Positions 57,648-64,000 of a DNA stretch of 64,000 bases are shown in pieces. A model generated the notes under the pieces. That model saw only the letters and a list, made by a program, of their open reading frames with translations. It was not told the DNA's origin and did no database searches. The position numbers and the translations under genes are program-made. The DNA lies in contig MEDJ01000019.1 in NCBI GenBank assembly GCA_001724025.1, positions 1 to 64,000 of the forward strand, written 5' to 3'. Origin of the DNA: Acidobacteria bacterium SCN 69-37. Its GTDB lineage: Bacteria; Acidobacteriota; Vicinamibacteria; Vicinamibacterales; SCN-69-37. How positions within the stretch are numbered: position 1 is the stretch's first letter; each line of letters opens with the position of its first letter.

Positions 57648-57953
57648 ATGGCGGAACTGCCGATCGCTTGCACTTTGACGCCTGAAGCGCTCCGGACCCG
57701 TCGGGAGGGCCTGTTGATGGATCTCGTGGGGCGTGCCGTGCGCCGTGACGATCTCTCGAACGGTCTGCGTCTCGAGTTCGCACCTTCTGCTGAAACGCTG
57801 CACCTGATCGCTCGAGCCGTCGAGGCCGAACGTCACTGCTGCCGGTTCCTTCGATTTGCCATGACGGTGGAGCCCGATGGCGGACCGTTGTTCCTTGATC
57901 TCACCGGACCTCCTGGAACTCGAGACTTTATCAGCGCCTTGATCGAAGGGTGA
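57648..57953 (+). CDS. 101-aa Cys-containing protein, paralogue of 34682-34987
   Basis: Start ATG 57648 ([19 protein letters not shown]). The central [16 protein letters not shown] and the ending [15 protein letters not shown] match the island 1 copy. Unknown family, likely metal- or thiol-related because of the adjacent His-Cys-Cys. The stop overlaps the ynfA start. Confidence 0.75.
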   Translation: MAELPIACTLTPEALRTRREGLLMDLVGRAVRRDDLSNGLRLEFAPSAETLHLIARAVEAERHCCRFLRFAMTVEPDGGPLFLDLTGPPGTRDFISALIEG

Positions 57954-58282
57954 CTGCTAACGTCGCCATCTTCGTGATCGCCGCGTTCTTCGAGATCGCG
58001 GGTTGCTTCGCATTCTGGATGTCGCTTCGCCGTGGAGCGACGCCTGTAGTGGCAGTGCTGGGTGTAGTGTGCCTTATCGCCTTTGCGTTTGCGCTGACGC
58101 GCGTGGACTCGGTGTTCGCCGGACGAGCCTATGCGGCGTACGGCGGGATCTACATCGCTGCGTCGTTGGTTTGGCTTTGGTTGATTGAGGGACAAGCGCC
58201 CACGCGGACCGACCTGGCAGGAGCCGCTCTAGCGATCGCAGGAGCGGTGATCATCATCGGCTTCGCCGCGCGCGTTCGGTGA
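57950..58282 (+). CDS. ynfA: YnfA-family small membrane protein, second copy
   Basis: This encodes 110 residues from GTG 57950, with the same signatures as the copy at 34984 ([27 protein letters not shown]). It is the last gene before the third att-like repeat, exactly as in island 1. Confidence 0.93.
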   Translation: MTANVAIFVIAAFFEIAGCFAFWMSLRRGATPVVAVLGVVCLIAFAFALTRVDSVFAGRAYAAYGGIYIAASLVWLWLIEGQAPTRTDLAGAALAIAGAVIIIGFAARVR

Positions 58283-58301
58283 GCGCCGACGGCGCAAAGA
58301 C

Positions 58302-58446
58302 TGTCCCCAAGATTGTCCCTGTGAGCCGCCAAAACAGGGCCTCCAGAGCCAACAGTAGCCAAGTAGTCCGATCGGAGAAGGTAAAGAAAGGGAAGGATTT
58401 ACGAGGAAAATCGAGGTTGGTCGAGAGGCGGATTTCCGTTTAGCAA
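58302..58446. repeat. attachment-site-like repeat, copy C
   Basis: It has the same left half as copies A and B (GATTGTCCCT at 58311-58320, CCAGAGCCAACAGTAGCC, GGATTTACGAGGAAAA, TTTCCGTTTAGCAA). It is very close to copy B up to the core. Immediately after GTTTAGCAA the sequence becomes unrelated (GCCGCCCTACGCGG), so the recombination point can be placed within the core. Confidence 0.75.
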
Positions 58447-58642
58447 GCCGCCCTACGCGGCTCTCCGGAAGTCTTCGATTTGGCGCATCCAGCTGGTCAG
58501 TGGGTTCCATCTTCGTGGGAAAATCTGGGCCACCATCTCCAAGTTATTGATTCTAAACGGCTGAAATCGCCAACCCACTCCGTAGATCGAACCGCTATGA
58601 CCATGTGTCGTGTTACTGCTGCGGTGCGTCCGTTCTGCAGCG
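58447..58642. other. 196-base spacer between inverted repeat copies
   Basis: This stretch lies between copies C and D. It has a small hairpin CCGC-CCTA-CGCGG near 58450 and no convincing gene. It could be a trace of the chromosomal target or of a former insertion. Confidence 0.4.
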
Positions 58643-58798
58643 GTTTGCTAAACGCCCAATCAGCATTTCGGCCATCTCCGTTTTTCCTCGCAAATCCTTC
58701 TCTTCTCAGCGCATCGACCGACGCGCGAGTTGGCTGGCGTTGGCTCTGGGAGCGCTGTTTTTGGGCGCCGCAGGGACAATTTCAGGGACAGCTTTGAG
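58643..58798. repeat. attachment-site-like repeat, inverted copy D
   Basis: Reverse-complemented, this reads CTGTCCCTGAAATTGTCCCTGC, then AGAGCCAACGCCAGCC, GGATTTGCGAGGAAAAAC and finally GTTTAGCAAACC, the same order as copies A-C. It is the most diverged copy and has opposite orientation, so C and D face each other with their cores inward. Confidence 0.65.
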
Positions 58799-58876
58799 TT
58801 ATTCCGAACGACGAGCGCAGTCGACCACGAGACGGCAAGCGGCCGGGTCGGCGGGACTATGGGCGGCCTCGGTGAT

Positions 58877-58905
58877 TTGACACGGCACCAACCGTCAAGC
58901 ATCCT
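58877..58905 (+). promoter_or_regulatory. promoter of Cys-rich gene copy 2
   Basis: TTGACA (58877-58882), a 17-base spacer, CATCCT (58900-58905), then 6 bases to the GTG start at 58912. It matches the promoter of copy 1 in hexamers, spacing and distance to the start. TTGAC and GTCAA also form a dyad in the spacer. Confidence 0.6.
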
Positions 58906-58911
58906 AGGAAT

Positions 58912-59313
58912 GTGGTAAGGCTCGTCCATCAGCTCGCGGCGGTCGCCCTCAGCCTGGTGCTGGTCGGCGGCAACGCTGCCGTGTGCGCGGGCTGGGCTCC
59001 CACGCCGGAAGCGCGCATGGACTGCTGTGCCGACTCCGACTGCCCGATGCACAAGAGCGGCGCGTCGTACTCGACTGAGCACACCGTCACTCAGGCACAG
59101 GCAGACAGCTGTTGCGCCGCGTCTGAACACGAGAACTCCAGTCAATCGAATCCGACGTTTATCGTCTCGATCTCGAGTGCGGTATTGGGCACCGGCGTTG
59201 TGCTCCCAGCCACTATCCCAGCTCTCGTGCTGAGCGACGGCTGGCGAACCGCCGCACCGATTCCGGCACCACCCGTTCCGAAGCACGTTCTTCTCTCCGT
59301 CTTCCTCGTCTAG
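58912..59313 (+). CDS. exported Cys-rich protein, copy 2
   Basis: This encodes 133 residues from GTG 58912. A signal peptide (LAAVALSLVLVGGNAAVCAGW) is followed by TPEARMDCCADSDCPMH, VTQAQADSCCAAS and a C-terminal VPKHVLLSVFLV. The blocks are the same as in 44865-45272 although the linkers differ. It precedes the third RND operon, so the protein family is tied to cus-like pumps. Confidence 0.75.
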   Translation: MVRLVHQLAAVALSLVLVGGNAAVCAGWAPTPEARMDCCADSDCPMHKSGASYSTEHTVTQAQADSCCAASEHENSSQSNPTFIVSISSAVLGTGVVLPATIPALVLSDGWRTAAPIPAPPVPKHVLLSVFLV

Positions 59314-59517
59314 CCACTGACAGTCGTCGTGTGTCTGCCCGCGAGTACTGCGGGCAATGAGGACGCGCGTGTGCGCGTGTTCGTGACGAATGTTGTTGGC
59401 CATGATCACGCAACTTGTCGAGCATCCGCGTCAGCTGGAGCTTCGGCTCCAGCCGTGCCTCCGACAGCGACCGCGCGATTCGGATCGACAGAGAGAGACC
59501 TTGAAAGGCGAACGAGC

Positions 59518-60876
59518 ATGCGCACGAGTGTCATCATTTCGCTGTTCTGGATCGGTGCTGCGATGACGGCGAGGCCGGCCGCGGTGCACGCCGGTGCGGC
59601 GTCAGAACAGGCCCAACAGCCGCCGACCATCACGCACACTGAAGCGCACCCGACCGGACCGCCCGTCACCCTCGCCGAGTTCCTTCAGGAAGCGCTCGAC
59701 AAGAATCCCGAGCTGATTGCGCTTCGCGAGCAGCTTGGCGTCGTGCGGCAACGCCCGATCCAGGAGCGCTTCCTCGCCGCGCCGATGGCCGAGGCGCAGG
59801 TGTGGCAGTGGCCGTTCAACTCGATCAATCCGGCGGACACGAACATGTACATGTTCATGGTCACGCAGGATCTGCCGGGCCGGGGCAAGCGTCAGCTGCG
59901 TGCGGCCGTTGTGGAGAAGGACGTCGCGCTGGCCGAAAGCGACGTTGCCGTCCGGGCGCGCGAGGTCGTGAACCAGATCAAGCAGTCCTACGCCTCGCTG
60001 TACATCGCGCGCAAGGCCATCCAGGTGCACCTCGATAGCGTGGAGCTGCTGCGCCAGATCGCAGACGTCTCCCAGGCGAAGTACACGACCGGGCGCATCT
60101 CACAACAGGACGTCCTCAAGCCGGTCGTTGAGCTGTCGCGATTGCACACCGACATCATTAGGTTCGACGAGCAGGCGAAGCTGGCGAGCGCACGGTTGAA
60201 CGTTCTGCTCAATCGCCCGCCTGAAACGCCGATCGGTCCACTGATCGAGCCACAGGAAGAAACGATTCTCCCGGCGACTTCGGACCTGCAGCGGCTGGCG
60301 ATCGAGCGCCAACCGGAATTGCAGCGAGCCCGAGTCGAGATCGAGCGCGCTGAGGCGGAACTCGCGGTTGTCCGAAGCGACTACAAGCCGGACTTCACGG
60401 TGCAGGGCGGCTACATGTTGATGCCGCGCGGGACGGATGCGTGGATGGGCCGCATCGGCATTACGTGGCCCAAGGCGCCATGGTCGCGCGGCAGAATCGA
60501 CGCGCGCGTGGCCGAGCAGACCGCCGCCATCCAGGCCGCCAAGGCTCGTGTGCAGGCCGCAGAAAACACGGTGCGCCTGGCGGTGCAGGACGCGTACGTG
60601 CGTGCGAGGTCGGCACAGGACCGCGCTGCGCTGTTGCGCACGACCATCAGGCCGCAGTCGCAGCAGACGCTCGAGGTCTCGCGTGTCGCGTATCAGACCG
60701 ATCGCGTGGATTTCCAGGCGTTGATCGACAACCAGCGCGTGCTGCTGGACGTGAACCTGGACTACTTCCGCGCGCTGAGCGATTTCACACAGGCGCTGGC
60801 GGATCTCGAACGGGCGGTTGGCGCCGATCTGCCTGCTGGAACCACGGTGGCGGTGTTGGCGAAGGAAGGACAGTGA
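59518..60876 (+). CDS. CusC-like outer-membrane factor (TolC family)
   Basis: This encodes 452 residues from ATG 59518, with a signal peptide (VIISLFWIGAAMTARPAAVHA). OEP blocks LAEFLQEALDKNPELIALREQ and LAIERQPELQRARVEIERAEAEL are visible. The upstream in-frame extension to 59329 is not protein-like. The adaptor gene begins 2 bases after its stop. Confidence 0.92.
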   Translation: MRTSVIISLFWIGAAMTARPAAVHAGAASEQAQQPPTITHTEAHPTGPPVTLAEFLQEALDKNPELIALREQLGVVRQRPIQERFLAAPMAEAQVWQWPFNSINPADTNMYMFMVTQDLPGRGKRQLRAAVVEKDVALAESDVAVRAREVVNQIKQSYASLYIARKAIQVHLDSVELLRQIADVSQAKYTTGRISQQDVLKPVVELSRLHTDIIRFDEQAKLASARLNVLLNRPPETPIGPLIEPQEETILPATSDLQRLAIERQPELQRARVEIERAEAELAVVRSDYKPDFTVQGGYMLMPRGTDAWMGRIGITWPKAPWSRGRIDARVAEQTAAIQAAKARVQAAENTVRLAVQDAYVRARSAQDRAALLRTTIRPQSQQTLEVSRVAYQTDRVDFQALIDNQRVLLDVNLDYFRALSDFTQALADLERAVGADLPAGTTVAVLAKEGQ

Positions 60877-60878
60877 CC

Positions 60879-62426
60879 ATGAGGCGCGTACTGTTGGCGT
60901 CCGCCGTCGTTGCCGTCGTGGTGCTCGTGCTTGCTGGGGCGATGTACGCGATTCGGGCGCGCATTACCCAGCCGCCACCCGCACAGAGCGATGCGCCCGG
61001 TCAGCCGCCGATGGCGGGCATGCCGGCCGACAGCATGCCGGCCAAGCCAGGCGAGCCGGCCGCGACGCCGCGAGGCGACGTCACGATCGACCCGCGTCGC
61101 CAGCAGCTGATCGGCGTCAGGACTGCGCCCGTCATGCACGAGCCGATGCAACACATGCTTCGTACCGTGGGCGTAGTCCGTTACAACGAAACGAGCCTCG
61201 CGGACATCAATCTCAGACTCGAGGGCTGGATTCGCGATCTGTACGTGGATTACACCGGCCAGCCGATTCAGAAGGGCCAGCCACTCTTCACGCTGTACAG
61301 CCCGGACCTCCTCGCGACGCAGCACGAATACCTGCTGGCGCTGAAGACCCGGGATCAGGTGCAGACCTCCGTGATTGCGGACGCCCGCGAGCGCGCAGAG
61401 CAAATCGTCGCGGCAGCCCGACAGCGTCTTGTGCTCTGGAATCTGCCAGGCGAGGAAATCCAGGCGCTCGAGGAAAAGCGCCAGGCGCCAGATGTGGTCA
61501 CGTTTCGATCGCCAGTCTCCGGGTTCGTGATCGAGAAACAGGCGCTTCAGGGCATGCACGTGATGCCCGGCCAGATGCTCTACAAAGTGGCGAACCTCTC
61601 CACGGTCTGGGTCGAAGCGGACGTGTACGAGCAGGAGATGGGACTCGCGCGTGTGGGACAGCGCGCGACCGTCACGCTCGACGCCTATCCGGGCGAGTCC
61701 TTCGACGGCCGCGCCATCTACATCTACCCCTTCGTGGAAGAGAACACTCGGACGGTCAAGGTGCGATTCCAATTCGCGAACCCGCGTGAGCGGTTGAAGC
61801 CGGGGATGTACGCGAACGTCGAGATGCAGGGCCGAGGTGCGATGGGGCTGACCGTGCCGTCGAACGCAGTCCTCGATTCGGGCACCGAGCAGGTCGTGTT
61901 CGTGGCACAGGGAGACGGCTATTTCGTCCCACGGCCGGTCAAGATCGGACGCCGTCTCGGGCAGCGCATCGAAATCGCGGAGGGCTTGAAGGAAGACGAG
62001 CAGGTCGCGACGGGTGCGACGTTCTTCCTCGATTCAGAAAGCCAACTCCGCGCCGGCCTGCAGAACTACGAGGCGCCGCAAGCCGGTCCTGCGGCGCCGG
62101 GCGCCGGTGCCGCAGCGCTCGACATTACGTTCCGATCGCAGCCGGATCCGCCGCGGACTGGCGAAACGCTCTTCGAGGTGGCGGTCAAGGACGCCAAGGG
62201 TCAACTCGTGACGGATGCGGACGTGTCGGTGCAGTTGTTCATGCCGGCGATGCCGACGATGAACATGCCGGCGATGCGGAACGAGGCGAAGCTGCCCCAC
62301 GCCGGCGCCGGCGTGTACCGGGGTCCGGGGCAAGTGATGATGGCCGGCCGTTGGGATGTCACGGTGACGGTCAGCAAAGGTGGTCAACCACTCGGGCGGA
62401 AGCAGTTCGCCGTCGCCGCCCGATAG
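60879..62426 (+). CDS. CusB-like adaptor with C-terminal YtkA-like domain
   Basis: This encodes 515 residues. A signal anchor (RVLLASAVVAVVVLVLAGAMY) is followed by a Met/Pro-rich stretch (GMPADSMPAKPG), then the adaptor body with LRTVGVVRYNETSLADIN and IRDLYVDYTGQPIQKGQPL (CusB-type). From about 412 a YtkA-like beta domain follows (LDITFRSQPDPPRTGETLF; MPAMPTMNMPAMRN). The second copy of this domain type is encoded by the next gene. Confidence 0.92.
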   Translation: MRRVLLASAVVAVVVLVLAGAMYAIRARITQPPPAQSDAPGQPPMAGMPADSMPAKPGEPAATPRGDVTIDPRRQQLIGVRTAPVMHEPMQHMLRTVGVVRYNETSLADINLRLEGWIRDLYVDYTGQPIQKGQPLFTLYSPDLLATQHEYLLALKTRDQVQTSVIADARERAEQIVAAARQRLVLWNLPGEEIQALEEKRQAPDVVTFRSPVSGFVIEKQALQGMHVMPGQMLYKVANLSTVWVEADVYEQEMGLARVGQRATVTLDAYPGESFDGRAIYIYPFVEENTRTVKVRFQFANPRERLKPGMYANVEMQGRGAMGLTVPSNAVLDSGTEQVVFVAQGDGYFVPRPVKIGRRLGQRIEIAEGLKEDEQVATGATFFLDSESQLRAGLQNYEAPQAGPAAPGAGAAALDITFRSQPDPPRTGETLFEVAVKDAKGQLVTDADVSVQLFMPAMPTMNMPAMRNEAKLPHAGAGVYRGPGQVMMAGRWDVTVTVSKGGQPLGRKQFAVAAR

Positions 62427-62459
62427 CGAAGAGGCGAGAGCACACACAAAGGAGAAGAC

Positions 62460-62897
62460 ATGTCCAGCATCAGCAGCACACACACTCACGGCCGCGCACG
62501 AAGGCTCGTCTGCGCGGCCTCGCTCGCGGCGTTTGCACTCGCGGCCAGCGGCTTCGCATTGGCGCAAGCACCGGCCGCGGGTCAGAAACCGACGGTCGAC
62601 ATCATGCTGACCAGCAGGCCGAGTCCGCCAAAGACCGGTGACAACACCTTCGAGGCGATGGTCAAGGACGCGTCGGGAAAACCGATCACCGACGCCGAGG
62701 TCTCTGCCCTGTTCTACATGGAAAAGATGGGCAACATGCCGGAGATGAAGAACACCGTGGCCCTCAAGCACCAGAAGGAAGGGCGGTACGTCGGCACCGG
62801 GCAAGTGATGATGGCCGGCAAATGGGACGTCACGGTCAGCGTGAAGCGCGCCGGCAAGGAGATCGGATCGAAGAAGTTTCCTATCACCGCTCAGTGA
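62460..62897 (+). CDS. YtkA/FixH-like exported protein
   Basis: This encodes 145 residues with GGAGAAG just upstream. An N-terminal signal peptide with a His-rich start (SSTHTHGRARR) is followed by the same beta domain as in the fusions (MLTSRPSPPKTGDNTFEAMV; YMEKMGNMPEMKN). Probably a periplasmic Cu(I) or Ag(I) carrier. Confidence 0.87.
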   Translation: MSSISSTHTHGRARRLVCAASLAAFALAASGFALAQAPAAGQKPTVDIMLTSRPSPPKTGDNTFEAMVKDASGKPITDAEVSALFYMEKMGNMPEMKNTVALKHQKEGRYVGTGQVMMAGKWDVTVSVKRAGKEIGSKKFPITAQ

Positions 62898-62936
62898 GCA
62901 TGGCGTGAGAGGAGCGGCTCGAGACGAGAGGGCGAG

Positions 62937-64000
62937 ATGATTATCAGAATCATCGACTGGTGTGCGGGCAATCGGTTCCTGGTGTTCACCGGCACCGTGG
63001 TGCTCACGGTGTGGGGCATCTGGGCGATGACGGTCACGCCGCTCGATGCGGTACCCGACATCTCGGACGTGCAGGTGATCGTCTCGACCGAATGGATGGG
63101 CCGCAGCCCGGACATCATCGAGGATCAGATCACATACCCGATCGTCACGGCGCTCCTCTCCGCGCCACGTGTTCGGACGGTCCGCGGATTCACGGATTTC
63201 GGCATTTCCTACGTCTACGTCATCTTCGAAGATGGCACCGACATCTATTGGGCGCGCAGTCGCGTCGTCGAGTACCTGCAAGGGATTCGCGGCCGACTGC
63301 CGGAAGGAAGTAATCCGACGATCGGCCCAGACGCGACGGGTGTCGGCTGGGTCTTCCAGTACGCGCTGGTCGACGAGACCGGCGAGCACAACCTGGCAGA
63401 GCTCCGCGGCATGCAGGACTGGTTCTTGCGCTATGCCCTCGCCTCGGTTGAAGGGGTTGCCGAAGTCGCGAGCATCGGCGGGTTCGTCAAGCAGTATCAG
63501 GTCAACCTCGATCCCAACAAGCTCGCCGCCTACGACAAATCCGTCAAGGACGTGGTGCAGGCCATTCGCGCGAGCAACAACGAAGTCGAAGGGCGACTGC
63601 TGGAGTTCTCCGGTCGCGAGTACATGGTCCGAGGGCGAGGGTACCTCACGTCCTTGGAGGACATCGCGGCGGTGTCGCTCGGCGCCAACGAGCGCGGCAC
63701 GCCGGTTCGTGTCGGCGATGTCGCGGACGTTCAACTCGGACCGGATCTTCGGCGCGGTGTCGCGGAGCTCGACGGCAAGGGCGAAGTTGTGGGCGGCATC
63801 GTCGTGATGCGGTTCGGGGAGAACGCGCTGCGCGTGATCGACCGAGTCAAGACGAAGCTTCAGGAGATTCAAGGCTCCTTGCCTGGCGGCGTACGCGTCA
63901 TCCCGACCTACGACCGTTCGGGTCTGATCAACGAGTCGATCGGCACGCTCCGACGCACGCTGATCGAAGAGGCCATCGTCGTGTCGCTGGTCATCCTCGT
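62937..64000 (+). CDS. cusA: CusA-like RND pump, 5' part
   Basis: This is the first 354 codons; the gene runs off the right end. The start ATG 62937 begins IIRIIDWCAGNRFLVFTGTV, the first helix. DAVPDISDVQVIVSTEWMG, IEDQITYPIVTALLSAPRV and [15 protein letters not shown] are typical of CusA/SilA. The TM4 specificity motif lies outside the window. It ends the operon of Cys-rich protein, CusC, CusB-YtkA and YtkA. Confidence 0.92.
   Translation, partial: MIIRIIDWCAGNRFLVFTGTVVLTVWGIWAMTVTPLDAVPDISDVQVIVSTEWMGRSPDIIEDQITYPIVTALLSAPRVRTVRGFTDFGISYVYVIFEDGTDIYWARSRVVEYLQGIRGRLPEGSNPTIGPDATGVGWVFQYALVDETGEHNLAELRGMQDWFLRYALASVEGVAEVASIGGFVKQYQVNLDPNKLAAYDKSVKDVVQAIRASNNEVEGRLLEFSGREYMVRGRGYLTSLEDIAAVSLGANERGTPVRVGDVADVQLGPDLRRGVAELDGKGEVVGGIVVMRFGENALRVIDRVKTKLQEIQGSLPGGVRVIPTYDRSGLINESIGTLRRTLIEEAIVVSLVIL

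Noticed and set aside
58480-58797. A 105-codon frame through the spacer and copy D
   Set aside because: It runs through non-coding repeat DNA and has no resemblance to any family.
60441-60878. Upstream extension of the CusB-YtkA frame
   Set aside because: It overlaps the TolC-family gene in another frame; the signal peptide begins at ATG 60879.
1-64000. CRISPR arrays
   Set aside because: No regularly spaced 25-40 base repeats are visible; the only recurring units are the att-like repeats and gene duplications.

Overview
This is a high-GC bacterial window. The only lineage marker is an Oar-type TonB receptor (broken at 28504-31988) with an N-terminal carboxypeptidase-regulatory-like domain, a type that is abundant in Acidobacteriota such as Vicinamibacterales. 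That assignment is an inference. No rRNA, complete tRNA, CRISPR array or recombinase gene is visible. The window reads as accessory DNA: a defence island followed by two or three metal-resistance modules separated by repeated attachment-site-like sequences.

Defence part (1-16.3 kb). An IS21-type istB remnant (1-345) is followed by two small unassigned genes, a cruciform-like inverted repeat (1256-1310), and a retron whose reverse transcriptase carries NAxxH, YADD and VTG motifs and is fused to a trypsin-like protease (1640-3313). I propose a retron ncRNA with paired a1/a2 ends at 1446-1619. On the minus strand, tightly coupled genes encode a DUF499-type ATPase, a small conserved protein, a Fic AMP-transferase, a DUF1156-type DNA methyltransferase, a PLD-SNF2 helicase and a HEPN protein. 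Most of their boundaries are 4-bp overlaps. At about 15.56 kb two truncated genes (DUF7002-like and ParA-like) meet at a deletion scar.

Metal island 1 (16.36-35.36 kb) opens and closes with about 480-bp direct repeats, each carrying the 5' half of a tRNA-Ser(GCU) and ATTGTCCCT repeats that look like integrase arm sites. It holds a czcCBA-like RND pump, PII-like, CDF and PCYCGC proteins, an AMP-dependent ligase, a P1B ATPase with APC instead of CPC, the broken TonB receptor, Met-rich micro-proteins, a methyltransferase, and a damaged CcdA-like/101-aa/YnfA module.

Metal island 2 (35.36-58.45 kb) holds a copper operon on the minus strand (YtkA-like lipoprotein, Cys-rich exported protein, CusA with a fused YtkA-like domain, CusC, CusB with a fused cupredoxin domain, DUF3347, DUF411, Lgt). 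Divergent from it are a repeat-containing exported protein, an ECF sigma/NrsF pair and a CopA-type ATPase. Next come a decayed mer operon, a CopZ-like protein, a P1B ATPase with YPC instead of CPC, HMA proteins and MerR regulators with three well-formed 20-bp-spacer promoters. The island ends with an intact copy of the CcdA-like/101-aa/YnfA module. A third repeat copy and an inverted fourth copy lie at 58.30-58.80 kb. A further cus-like operon, starting with a second copy of the Cys-rich protein, runs off the right end.

Functionally, the right three quarters remove metals from the cytoplasm (P1B ATPases, CDF) and periplasm (three RND systems), with small periplasmic binding proteins feeding them. 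The left quarter is antiphage.
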